From: Lachnospiraceae bacterium V9D3004
Lineage (GTDB): Bacteria > Bacillota > Clostridia > Lachnospirales > Lachnospiraceae
Reading direction: 5' to 3'
Assembly: GCA_000621985.1 (NCBI GenBank)
Contig: JHWW01000018.1
Span: 1 to 53,470 of the forward strand
DNA length: 53,470 nucleotides
The translations under genes were made by a program, and so were the position numbers. The notes below the pieces were generated by a model. The model did not search any database. It worked only from the letters and a program-made list of their open reading frames with translations, and was not told the DNA's origin. This document shows positions 23,583-31,873 of this stretch, piece by piece; the stretch's first letter is position 1, and every line of letters begins with the position of its first letter.

Positions 23583-26204
23583 ATGAGCAAGATATCATTC
23601 AAACACATCACGGCAAAACTTCTTACCTGTGCATTACTTCTTACACTTGGCATCATCCTAAGTGCCGGAAGTTCACAGGCCAAAGGAAAATATACCGTAA
23701 AAACATCAACAAAACCATGTAATGCCACATATACAAAAGTGGCAGCATACAATTCAAAGACAAGCCAGTATTTCATGCTTCGTTCTTATCTTGAGAAGCT
23801 TGAATCGGAAGGCGGCGGAACGCTTACACTTAAAAAAGGTACTTATAAGATTCCGTGCACTCTGTACATTCCTTCCAATGTGACCATTAAGTTAAAGAAT
23901 GGAGTCGTATTAAAAAAGACAGCAAAGACCGGAACGAAAAAACTTGCTGCAGGTTCCAGCCTGTTCGAACTCGTACCGCCTTCAAAATCAGTGAAGAAAA
24001 ACGGTGTAAAAAAGTATGCCGGTTCCAAAAAAGTAACTATATCCGGTGCAGGAAATGCGACCATCAATCTTAACAAGGTTGCGAACAGCAGCGGAATCGT
24101 TGTCGGACATGCCAAGAATATTACAATAAGCGGAATTACATTCAAGAATATGAACGGCAATTCATTTATCAATGTTGCCGCAACCAATAATATTAACATT
24201 ACCGGATGTAAATTCACGGGTGCTACAGCTTCCGAAGCTGCAGTGAGCAATTATGCCATAAGCCTTGAGATACCTGATAAGACAACCAAGGCTTTCCCAT
24301 ACACATGGAGCAAGACTGACAAGACAGTCAATAAGACTGTAACGATCACGGGCAATACATTCAGTAAGATCATATCTGCTGTAGGAAGCAACAAATATAC
24401 GGAGAACGTATATCACAGCATTGTTAATCTTACAGGAAACACTTTCTCGGAATTAAGCGATAATGCTGTAAGACTTCTCAACTGGGAAAGTGCCAATATC
24501 AGTTCCAACAAGTTCAAGAATATAGCATCCGGTACGGGTTCATTTTGCGGAATCCTTGCAAGCGGTGCTAAGAGTCCTGTATTCTCAGGCAATACTTTTG
24601 ATTATGTTGCCGTTCCCATAAAACTTCTTCCGGCAACCAATACAGGAAACGGCAGTAAATATGCCGTATCTTACAACAATGTTCTCCCGGCGGATTTTGT
24701 TACCGGACTTCAGAACAACACCGTAACAAATGCACAGATCTATTATGTTATCAACCAGACAAGTACGGCACCTGAAAGTGCTATGCGTCTTGCTTACTAC
24801 ATGGACTATACAACAAAGGATTATACGATTACGGCAGGAAGCAGACCTTACCATGATTATTATACAGATAATGTATGGTATAACGATTATACAAAAGATT
24901 ATTATGTATTCAAATCATACCTTGATCAGCTTGAACGTGTGGGCGGCGGAACACTTACCGTTGAAAGCGGTAATTATTCGATCACCAACACGCTGTTCGT
25001 TCCCTCGAGTACGACGATCATATTCCACCACGGAGTTAATATCACAAAGGGAAGTTATACCGGATTCGATTCCAAGGTACTCGCTCCCTCACAATCAATA
25101 TTCCAGCTCATTCCGCCGTCACTCGGTGCAACTACAGGAGCTGTGGGCGGTTATAACGGCGCACATGACATATCTTTCATCGGACAGGGAGCAGTAACTA
25201 TCGATCTTGCATTCTATGATTACTGTAAAGCGATCGTAATGGGTCATAACAGAAATGTTGTCATTCAGGGCATCACCTTCCTTAATTATAAAGGACATCA
25301 TTTTATTGAGCTTGATGCTTCGGATAATGTAACGATACAGGCATGCACTTTCTCGGGCTGCTTCCCGAGTGCTTCCGATAATTATAAGGAAGCGATCAAC
25401 ATTGACACTCCTGACAGGAATACCGGAGGATTCAATCAGGTATGGACTAATTTTGACAGAACACCGAATAACAATGTCAAGATCCAGAACAATACGTTCA
25501 CGAATGTATTACGAGCAATAGGATCTCACAAATACTCCGTATCCCTTCTTGATAACACAACACAGGTATATCATACAGGAATACAGATCCTTAACAATAA
25601 CATATCCGATACATTCAGCTATGCTATACGAGGTATCAACTGGAAAGACTGTATAATCAAAGGCAACACCATTAAGAATGTAAATGCCGGCAATACTACA
25701 GCAATTCTTATGAGTGGAACGGTTAACCCGACGATTACCGAGAATACTATCGAAAAAGCTGCAAGACCGATCACTCTCAATTCAACGGATAACCTGGATT
25801 CCACACTTGCAGATAAAGCTTATCCTGCAACACATACGATACTTGATTCCAATAAGAAAACAGGTGTTAATCTGTCAGCCATGCTTAACAATACATTGAT
25901 CGATGTTACAAAGGCTCAGATATTATTCTATGTGGGAGGCAACAGTAAGGAAAACAGTACGGAAGTCAAAAAATATAACTTTGACAGTTCACATGTAACC
26001 TACACAGGTCCTACGCCTACACCTGAAGCAGAAGATTCACCTTCGCCGGCTCCTTCAGAATCTGCTTCGCCGAGTGCGAGCCCATCTCCGGAACCACTGG
26101 CACCTGCACAGCAGTTAACTGCGCAATCCGTCACTGAAGAAGCAGACAATACGCCTTCGGATGTGATAACCGATAATTCGGAAAGCGAATTATCGGTGGA
26201 ATAA
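23583..26204 (+). CDS. Secreted right-handed beta-helix protein with internal duplication
   Basis: This 873-residue protein has a signal peptide (about 1-36) and two long homologous halves (about 37-400 and 415-785). Each begins with a short N-cap, a block like FMLRSYLEKLESEGGGTLTL or VFKSYLDQLERVGGGTLTV, and then parallel beta-helix coils rich in N, T and G (NITISGITFKNMNGNSF; NVVIQGITFLNYKGHHF). This fold is shared by pectate lyases, polygalacturonases and related glycan-active proteins. The end is a Pro/Ser-rich tail without a sortase motif or lysine-rich module. I see no certain catalytic set, so enzyme activity is open. AAGGA stands before the ATG. Transcription ends at a terminator shared with the Amr operon. 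Confidence 0.85.
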   Translation: MSKISFKHITAKLLTCALLLTLGIILSAGSSQAKGKYTVKTSTKPCNATYTKVAAYNSKTSQYFMLRSYLEKLESEGGGTLTLKKGTYKIPCTLYIPSNVTIKLKNGVVLKKTAKTGTKKLAAGSSLFELVPPSKSVKKNGVKKYAGSKKVTISGAGNATINLNKVANSSGIVVGHAKNITISGITFKNMNGNSFINVAATNNINITGCKFTGATASEAAVSNYAISLEIPDKTTKAFPYTWSKTDKTVNKTVTITGNTFSKIISAVGSNKYTENVYHSIVNLTGNTFSELSDNAVRLLNWESANISSNKFKNIASGTGSFCGILASGAKSPVFSGNTFDYVAVPIKLLPATNTGNGSKYAVSYNNVLPADFVTGLQNNTVTNAQIYYVINQTSTAPESAMRLAYYMDYTTKDYTITAGSRPYHDYYTDNVWYNDYTKDYYVFKSYLDQLERVGGGTLTVESGNYSITNTLFVPSSTTIIFHHGVNITKGSYTGFDSKVLAPSQSIFQLIPPSLGATTGAVGGYNGAHDISFIGQGAVTIDLAFYDYCKAIVMGHNRNVVIQGITFLNYKGHHFIELDASDNVTIQACTFSGCFPSASDNYKEAINIDTPDRNTGGFNQVWTNFDRTPNNNVKIQNNTFTNVLRAIGSHKYSVSLLDNTTQVYHTGIQILNNNISDTFSYAIRGINWKDCIIKGNTIKNVNAGNTTAILMSGTVNPTITENTIEKAARPITLNSTDNLDSTLADKAYPATHTILDSNKKTGVNLSAMLNNTLIDVTKAQILFYVGGNSKENSTEVKKYNFDSSHVTYTGPTPTPEAEDSPSPAPSESASPSASPSPEPLAPAQQLTAQSVTEEADNTPSDVITDNSESELSVE

Positions 26205-26276
26205 ATGAAAAAAAGCTACAGCCATTTGATTTTGTAATACCAACATAGTAAGTGTCTGTCGTGCTTACATGAGCAG

Positions 26277-26317
26277 AAAACGAGTAGGACAATATGAAGT
26301 GTCCTACTCGTTTTTTT
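26277..26317. terminator. Bidirectional terminator between beta-helix and amrS genes
   Basis: AAAACGAGTAGGAC and GTCCTACTCGTTTT form a 14-base stem with a short loop and a T run. It stands exactly between two converging genes and touches the stop codon of the minus-strand gene. Confidence 0.9.
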
Positions 26318-27177
26318 CAACAGTTCCCCGTATATACATAATTCAGTTTCTCTCTTGCAACATCTGCAAGCCTGTATATCAGTCCGACATCCGTTGCATC
26401 CCGATCGGTCATATGGAATCTTGGGAAGAATCTTGATATATGAAGAGGAATATCACATCCTATGACATTACCTTCCGAATCTTTAAGACCGGAGATATAA
26501 TTACTTATATTCCTCATTTCTTCTTCGGTGTCATTTTCTCCCGGAATGATAAGAGTTGTGAGTTCTACATGACTAACTTTGACTGCAGCCTCGATGAATG
26601 ACAGAACCATATCAAGATCACCGGATAATAATTCTTTGTAATAGTTGTGTGTAAAACCTTTCAGATCTATGTTCATCGCATCGATATAAGGTGACAGTTC
26701 ATTAAGAACACTCACATCGGCCATGCCGTTACTTACAATGACATTCTTCATCCCTTTTTTATGAACTATCTTTGCTGTATCTCTTATATACTCATAACCG
26801 ATAAGTGGTTCATTATAAGTAAATGCAACACCGATATTGCCTTCGTCCTTATATCTCTTAGCTATGGCAGCAAGTCTCTCGGGGGACAGATAATCGGCCT
26901 TCTTACTGTAATATTCTGCCTCTTTGGACCATGATATCTCATAATTCTGACAGAAAGGACATCTTAGATTACAGCCGTAACTTCCAACAGACACTATCAT
27001 ACTTCCGGGATGGAATCTGTTGAGAGGTTTCTTTTCTATCGGATCAAGTGCAATGGATGTTATCTTTCCGTAATTTGCCGCGGTAACAGCACCGTCCTTG
27101 CACGTTCTTGCCCCGCAGAAACCGGTCTCGCCTTCAGCTATGTTACAATGTCTGAAACATACATTACATATTGCCAC
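26317..27177 (-). CDS. amrS: AmmeMemoRadiSam system radical SAM enzyme (AmrS)
   Basis: This 286-residue protein carries the radical SAM cluster motif C-x3-C-x2-C at Cys69, Cys73 and Cys76 (YGCNLRCPFCQNYEISW). Before it lies a cysteine-rich N-terminal region (CNVCFRHCNIAEGETGFCGAR split by the family pattern) and after it TYNEPLIGYEY, both typical of the AmrS family once named PflA-like. The partner gene for MEMO and AMMECR1 domains lies just upstream on the same strand. The reaction is unknown; the set is defined by co-occurrence. The start is GTG, since AAAGGA stands 9 bases upstream and no in-frame ATG precedes the conserved cysteines. Confidence 0.92.
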   Translation of the reverse strand: MAICNVCFRHCNIAEGETGFCGARTCKDGAVTAANYGKITSIALDPIEKKPLNRFHPGSMIVSVGSYGCNLRCPFCQNYEISWSKEAEYYSKKADYLSPERLAAIAKRYKDEGNIGVAFTYNEPLIGYEYIRDTAKIVHKKGMKNVIVSNGMADVSVLNELSPYIDAMNIDLKGFTHNYYKELLSGDLDMVLSFIEAAVKVSHVELTTLIIPGENDTEEEMRNISNYISGLKDSEGNVIGCDIPLHISRFFPRFHMTDRDATDVGLIYRLADVAREKLNYVYTGNC

Positions 27178-27200
27178 AAGCCATCATCCTTTCCGCACGC

Positions 27201-27268
27201 ATGTGCACCACTGCCTAAGACAGACGAATATATTATGTGCACCGCTGCCAAAGACGGTCGAATACACT
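27201..27268. repeat. Two-copy tandem repeat, 34-base unit
   Basis: Two adjoining 34-base copies at 27201-27234 and 27235-27268 agree at 28 of 34 positions by direct comparison. Each begins with ATGTGCACC and contains AAGAC and CGAATA. They lie in the 131-base gap between the two Amr genes and are not part of either reading frame. A third, very partial copy (GTGTGC) follows. Confidence 0.8.
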
Positions 27269-27308
27269 GTGTGCATAAGAAAAACAGGCAGCCATTATTG
27301 CCTACAAT

Positions 27309-28694
27309 CTACACATGCCTTATAACTTCGAATCTTTCCAGACTGTATTTTTCACCGGCAGATATGCCGCCTTTTTGTCTTGCTATCGATATCTGCTGTT
27401 CTACGGAATCAACACCGTCAAGATCCGGAAGCAGAAGACCTCTCTTATATCCGCTGCTTACGATGACTCCGTATCTTTTGACGTCTAGTTCCTCTGCAGA
27501 TTCGATCGGTTCGGGAGTCGTTAGTACGTCTACATTGATCTCGAGCCATATTAATTCATCGGAAGTTATAGGATCGAATCTGTAATCTTTTGTCGATGCG
27601 CTTATCGCATTGTCGATTATCTCATCAGCGATACTTTCTCTTACGGGAAGGATCGTTCCGATACATCCACGAAGCTTTCCGTGCTCATGTATCGATACGA
27701 ATACTCCGGCTTTATTATCAAGAAGTTCCTTCGAAGTATCCTTCGGAATATCAATTCTCTTACCGTATAATATATAGCTCTCAAGCGACTTTCTCGCAAG
27801 TTTAACATATTCGTCCGATTGTTCTCTCATAAGTTCAAGCCTTCTCTCATTTTTTTCGATATATGCTTCAAGAAAATGTCTGTTATCATCCTTATCTCCG
27901 GGATGGAACGTACATATTCCGTAACCGACCCCTGTTACATCCTCATGGGATAATTCCGAAGCTTTGACACTGTAACCGTCAAGTGCTCCCGCCATGATAA
28001 CAAACGAACGATGTCCGCATTCGGCAGCCTTATCACAGAAGGTTTCATCGAATTCGAATAACTCGTCAAATGCGGCTCTTTTACACACATCCATAATACG
28101 CCTGTCATATTCAGGACCTTCAGGTGCATAACCATATGGTCCGTACTCCTGCAATTTGTGTGAGAGATCACCGCTTGCAACGAGCACTGCATTTGTTCCG
28201 GTACTTTCCACAGCTTCTTTTATGATCTCACCGAGTCTGTAATGAACCGCAAAGGGAAGTCCCGAAAGTCCGATCCTTACAAGCTTAAAATCTGTATATT
28301 TCTGCCTTATAAAATATAACGGAACCATTGTTCCATGGTCAAGATTAACGCTCTTTTCGCCAAGAGTTCCTGCCTGAAGACCCTCTTCATTTGCAAGCCT
28401 GCATATAGCATCCACAAGTTTCGTATCATATTCTTCATTAAAGCTTACTTCAGGCGCTCCGAAACTTGCGAAGTCACCTCTTGCCGAAGCACCCGGTGAT
28501 ATGTGAAAATAATCCGCATACATGACCGTATGAGGACTTGTTATGATTATCGTATCGGGTTTTATCTGAGCTATCTCATCGGCAACTTTTTCGTAAGAGC
28601 GCACAGTCTTTTCTATCTGTGCTTCACCGCCGCGTCCGACCGCAGGAACTATAAGCGGCGGATGAGGTACCATATATGCGGCTTTGATCGACAT
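27309..28694 (-). CDS. AmmeMemoRadiSam proteins B and A fused (MEMO-AMMECR1)
   Basis: The 461-residue protein joins two domains. Residues about 1-270 are the MEMO/LigB-like class III dioxygenase fold, with MVPHPPLIVPAVGRG, TSPHTVMYADYFH, NLDHGTMVPLYF and VASGDLSHKL, in which His residues usually bind metal. Residues about 290-461 are an AMMECR1 domain with the invariant LRGCIGT. In many genomes these are separate AmrB and AmrA proteins; here one gene supplies both, followed by amrS. The function of the three-part set is not known, and no dioxygenase activity should be assumed. The start is the ATG at 28694, since GGAGGCGAT stands directly before it; the ATG 15 bases upstream lies before that site. 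Confidence 0.93.
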   Translation of the reverse strand: MSIKAAYMVPHPPLIVPAVGRGGEAQIEKTVRSYEKVADEIAQIKPDTIIITSPHTVMYADYFHISPGASARGDFASFGAPEVSFNEEYDTKLVDAICRLANEEGLQAGTLGEKSVNLDHGTMVPLYFIRQKYTDFKLVRIGLSGLPFAVHYRLGEIIKEAVESTGTNAVLVASGDLSHKLQEYGPYGYAPEGPEYDRRIMDVCKRAAFDELFEFDETFCDKAAECGHRSFVIMAGALDGYSVKASELSHEDVTGVGYGICTFHPGDKDDNRHFLEAYIEKNERRLELMREQSDEYVKLARKSLESYILYGKRIDIPKDTSKELLDNKAGVFVSIHEHGKLRGCIGTILPVRESIADEIIDNAISASTKDYRFDPITSDELIWLEINVDVLTTPEPIESAEELDVKRYGVIVSSGYKRGLLLPDLDGVDSVEQQISIARQKGGISAGEKYSLERFEVIRHV

Positions 28695-28764
28695 AAGATC
28701 GCCTCCCATTCTTATTCATCTATACTCTGTATCACCTATACATCATAGCTTAGGCAATTAATGA

Positions 28765-30486
28765 TCACGACTCTAAACTGCTGTAATAGGCTTCAAGCCA
28801 CGGCCTTGCGTGAACGTAGCATTTCTCAAGTTCGGGATCGAACTGGGTTCCCATTCCTTCCATAATGATCCTGTCAGCCTGAGAAAAAGACATGCTGGCT
28901 TTATATACACGCTTGCTCACAAGAGCATCATATACGTCGGCGATAGCCATGATCCTTGCTTCGATAGGGATCTCTTTGCCCTTGAGACCTTTTGGATAAC
29001 CTGAACCGTCCCATCTCTCATGATGAAAATGTGCAACATTTTCGGCAACTTTTTTGAAATCTTCATCGTCGGTATCTTTAAGAATCTCATGAACTATTCT
29101 TGCGCCTTCGGCTGCATGCTGCTTCATCTGTTCGAATTCCTCATCAGTGAATCTGCCCGGTTTTTTAAGAAGGGCATCATCGACTGCTATCTTTCCAAGA
29201 TCGTGCATCGGCGCGGCTTTTATAAGATTACGGCAGAATGAATCCGAAAAGTCATATACACCGTCACCCTTGATGGAATTAATAAGTATCTTAACGTTCT
29301 CACTTGTTCTCTTAATATGACCGCCTGTAGAATTGTCACGACTCTCAACCATAGTAGCCATGCTGATTATAAGATTGTCATGCATCTCAACAATTCGTGA
29401 AGTTTTCTTTGCGACCTCATCCTGAAGTTCCGAATTATATTTATCAAGAAGTTTTATATACTTCTGGTTCTGTGTATCGTCCTCAAGGAATATCTGATAA
29501 CCTCTGCGTCTTCTGCCGTCATACAGATAATTTACCGTAACGATATATATTCTGTCTTCATTTTTACCTTCTTCATCATGAAATGTGTACAGAGACTTCG
29601 TTGCACTGTCATTCTCTTTAAAATGATCGATCCATTTGTATACATTATTCTTAAGTTCTCCAAGCCCCTCTATCGAATGATCAACTACAAGATCGTTAAG
29701 AACGGGAAGAATCTTTTTGGCGGTATCGTTACTTCCGAGATAATTGTATTTGAAATCAAAAGATATGAACCCGGTATCTCCGGACTGTACCATGGATTCG
29801 ATCACCATGTCACTGACATCATACAGAGCCATTCTGTGAACAATGAACAGATATACGATCTGGGCGATCGTGTATATTAACGGCATAAGCTCAATGTTAT
29901 TGCCAAGAATATTATTGCAGAGATATCCTATTATTGCCAGAGCATGGGGCAGAAAAAGCATAAAAATGATACGTCCCGACACCTGCTTCTTCTTAAAATA
30001 ACTGTAAATGATCACAGCTATGCTTACAAGGAAATACATTGCTATTACAATATAAAATATCGTATGAACAAACCCATATTCCTTAACGAGCACGGGAGTA
30101 TCTCCATCGTAAGTTACCTTAAGATCCTTATAAAAATACGGAAAATGACCTATTGTAAGCACGAAACCGTATAACAGTGAATTGATCATAAAACTAACAA
30201 ATCTGACCCATCTGTAAAGTTCGATCCCGCACAGATTCATTACCGCTATCGTAATAAACCATGGAAGAAAACAGCCGCCGACATATATCAGTTTTAAAGC
30301 AACCGTAGCACTTTCAACATCGATAACGTCAGCACTGTACATGATATAATACATAAGATTAACCAATGGGATCAGAATAAATAGCGAAGTTATTATTAGG
30401 TTAAATCTTTTCTGCCATATGTAGACATAAAATATTGACAACAGATAAGAAATTATGAACAATATCCCATAATAATATACAGCCAT
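28765..30486 (-). CDS. 7TM sensor HD-GYP protein (putative c-di-GMP phosphodiesterase)
   Basis: The 573-residue protein has seven membrane helices like the N-terminal 7TM region of some histidine kinases (about 1-225), a PAS-like middle part (about 235-345), a coiled linker (about 345-375) and an HD-GYP domain (about 375-560). Motifs seen are GGHIKRTSENV, HDLGKIAVDD, HHERWDGSGYPKG and ADVYDALVSKR, so the enzyme should be active. It would break down cyclic di-GMP in response to a membrane or extracellular signal. GGGGA stands 7 bases before the ATG. It ends 71 bases before the Amr fusion gene on the same strand and could share its transcript. Confidence 0.93.
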   Translation of the reverse strand: MAVYYYGILFIISYLLSIFYVYIWQKRFNLIITSLFILIPLVNLMYYIMYSADVIDVESATVALKLIYVGGCFLPWFITIAVMNLCGIELYRWVRFVSFMINSLLYGFVLTIGHFPYFYKDLKVTYDGDTPVLVKEYGFVHTIFYIVIAMYFLVSIAVIIYSYFKKKQVSGRIIFMLFLPHALAIIGYLCNNILGNNIELMPLIYTIAQIVYLFIVHRMALYDVSDMVIESMVQSGDTGFISFDFKYNYLGSNDTAKKILPVLNDLVVDHSIEGLGELKNNVYKWIDHFKENDSATKSLYTFHDEEGKNEDRIYIVTVNYLYDGRRRRGYQIFLEDDTQNQKYIKLLDKYNSELQDEVAKKTSRIVEMHDNLIISMATMVESRDNSTGGHIKRTSENVKILINSIKGDGVYDFSDSFCRNLIKAAPMHDLGKIAVDDALLKKPGRFTDEEFEQMKQHAAEGARIVHEILKDTDDEDFKKVAENVAHFHHERWDGSGYPKGLKGKEIPIEARIMAIADVYDALVSKRVYKASMSFSQADRIIMEGMGTQFDPELEKCYVHARPWLEAYYSSLES

Positions 30487-30560
30487 AACAACATCCCCAA
30501 AACAATTTTATCTATAGTAATAAATATATCGTATTTTTCCTCAAAAAGCAAATAAATATA

Positions 30561-30600
30561 CGTGCCTTTCGCATGCTTCGGGAATTAAGCGAAAGACACG
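30561..30600. other. Strong hairpin between divergent genes
   Basis: CGTGCCTTTCGC and GCGAAAGACACG form a stem of 11 pairs with one mismatch and a 15-base loop. It stands upstream of both divergent genes (the HD-GYP gene on minus, PAP2 on plus) and next to the PAP2 promoter. It is not at the end of any gene, so a regulatory role is more likely than termination. Confidence 0.45.
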
Positions 30601-30603
30601 GAC

Positions 30604-30632
30604 TTGACAGGTTACATGGGGCAATATATGAT
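30604..30632 (+). promoter_or_regulatory. Promoter of the PAP2 phosphatase gene
   Basis: TTGACA at 30604-30609 and TATGAT at 30627-30632 with a 17-base spacer, 44 bases before the start codon. Confidence 0.65.
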
Positions 30633-30675
30633 GAAAAGAAGTGTATGATTCTTATGTGTTAGTGAGGTGACAAAA

Positions 30676-31221
30676 ATGACCGGTAGCATTACTGACGGAT
30701 TTGATTATGGTATACTTGACTGGTTTGCCGGTCTTCATAATCCTGTATTGACGGAAATATTCAAGCTGTTTACTTATATCGGCGAAGCGGGCGCTATCTG
30801 GATCGTGATAGGAATAATTCTGATCATCAGGAAACCGACCCGTCACATAGGAGTGACACTTGCGGTTGCGATCATTTTATCATTGGCAATAAGTAACGGG
30901 ATCATTAAGAATATCGTTGCAAGATCAAGACCATGCTGGCTGAATCCGGATGTTAAGCTGCTTATACCGAATCCGTGGGATTATTCGTTTCCATCCGGTC
31001 ATTCAAGCGCAGGATTTGCAAGTGCAACGGCGATATTTGCATGGAACCGCAGATACGGAATGGCGGCACTTGTGCTTGCGGGTCTGATCGCTGTGACGAG
31101 AATGTATTTTTATGTACATTTTCCCACAGATATAATTGCCGGAGTGATACTTGGAACAGCATATGGAATCGTAGCGTATATTTTCATTAAAAGATTCAGA
31201 AGTAAAATACCCGGATTGTGA
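30676..31221 (+). CDS. PAP2 superfamily membrane phosphatase
   Basis: This 181-residue protein has five or six membrane helices and the three PAP2 motifs: KNIVARSRP, PSGHSS and TRMYFYVHFPTD. Such enzymes remove phosphate from lipid phosphates, in bacteria often undecaprenyl pyrophosphate (recycling of the wall carrier) or phosphatidylglycerol phosphate. The substrate cannot be chosen here. The start is ATG 30676 with GAGGTGA upstream; the GTG at 30667 lies within that site. Confidence 0.92.
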   Translation: MTGSITDGFDYGILDWFAGLHNPVLTEIFKLFTYIGEAGAIWIVIGIILIIRKPTRHIGVTLAVAIILSLAISNGIIKNIVARSRPCWLNPDVKLLIPNPWDYSFPSGHSSAGFASATAIFAWNRRYGMAALVLAGLIAVTRMYFYVHFPTDIIAGVILGTAYGIVAYIFIKRFRSKIPGL

Positions 31222-31229
31222 TTTCACTA

Positions 31230-31257
31230 TTGACTTTTATTATTTGCATGATAGAAT
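31230..31257 (+). promoter_or_regulatory. Promoter of the rubrerythrin gene
   Basis: TTGACT at 31230-31235 and TAGAAT at 31252-31257 with a 16-base spacer, 48 bases before the start codon. Confidence 0.6.
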
Positions 31258-31305
31258 TAAATCACAGAGATTGACAGTTTTTTAACAATGCAGGAGGTGT
31301 GCTTT

Positions 31306-31839
31306 ATGGAACTTAAAGGAAGTAAAACGGAAAAGAATCTGCTTGCAGCATTTGCAGGCGAATCACAGGCCAGAAACAAGTATACTTATTTTGCGAGCGT
31401 CGCAAAGAAAGAAGGTTATGAACAGATAGCTGCGATATTCAATGCAACGGCTGATAATGAAAAAGAACATGCCAAGATGTGGTTCAAGGCACTTGGAGAA
31501 CTGGGTGATACCGCAGCTAATCTCGCAGCGGCAGCTGACGGTGAGAATTACGAATGGACAGACATGTATGAGACATTCGCCAAGGAAGCCGAAGAAGAAG
31601 GCTTTACTGAACTTGCAGAGAAGTTCAGGGCTGTAGGACAGATCGAGAAGGCGCATGAGGAGAGATACCGCAAGCTTCTTAAGAATATTGAGATGCAGCA
31701 GGTATTTGACAAAGGCGAGATGACAATGTGGGAATGCCGCAATTGCGGACATCTTGTTATGGGCGCGAAAGCTCCGGATGTATGTCCGGTATGTAATCAT
31801 CCGCAGAGTTATTTTGAAGTAAGAAAAGAGAACTATTAA
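31306..31839 (+). CDS. rbr: Rubrerythrin
   Basis: The 177-residue protein has a ferritin-like four-helix domain (about 1-135) with ExxH-type diiron ligands ([39 protein letters not shown]). A rubredoxin-like domain follows (about 140-177), with [10 protein letters not shown] and CPVCNHPQ binding one iron. It reduces hydrogen peroxide in anaerobes. The start is ATG 31306 with GGAGGTG; the upstream ATG at 31288 precedes that site. It is followed closely by gpmI and may be read with it. Confidence 0.96.
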   Translation: MELKGSKTEKNLLAAFAGESQARNKYTYFASVAKKEGYEQIAAIFNATADNEKEHAKMWFKALGELGDTAANLAAAADGENYEWTDMYETFAKEAEEEGFTELAEKFRAVGQIEKAHEERYRKLLKNIEMQQVFDKGEMTMWECRNCGHLVMGAKAPDVCPVCNHPQSYFEVRKENY

Positions 31840-31873
31840 TTTATTTATTTTATTTAAGAAAAGAGGAAATGTA

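Noticed and set aside
27201-27268. Tandem repeat considered as a CRISPR array
   Set aside because: The two copies adjoin directly without spacers, differ at six positions, and no cas gene is present in the window.
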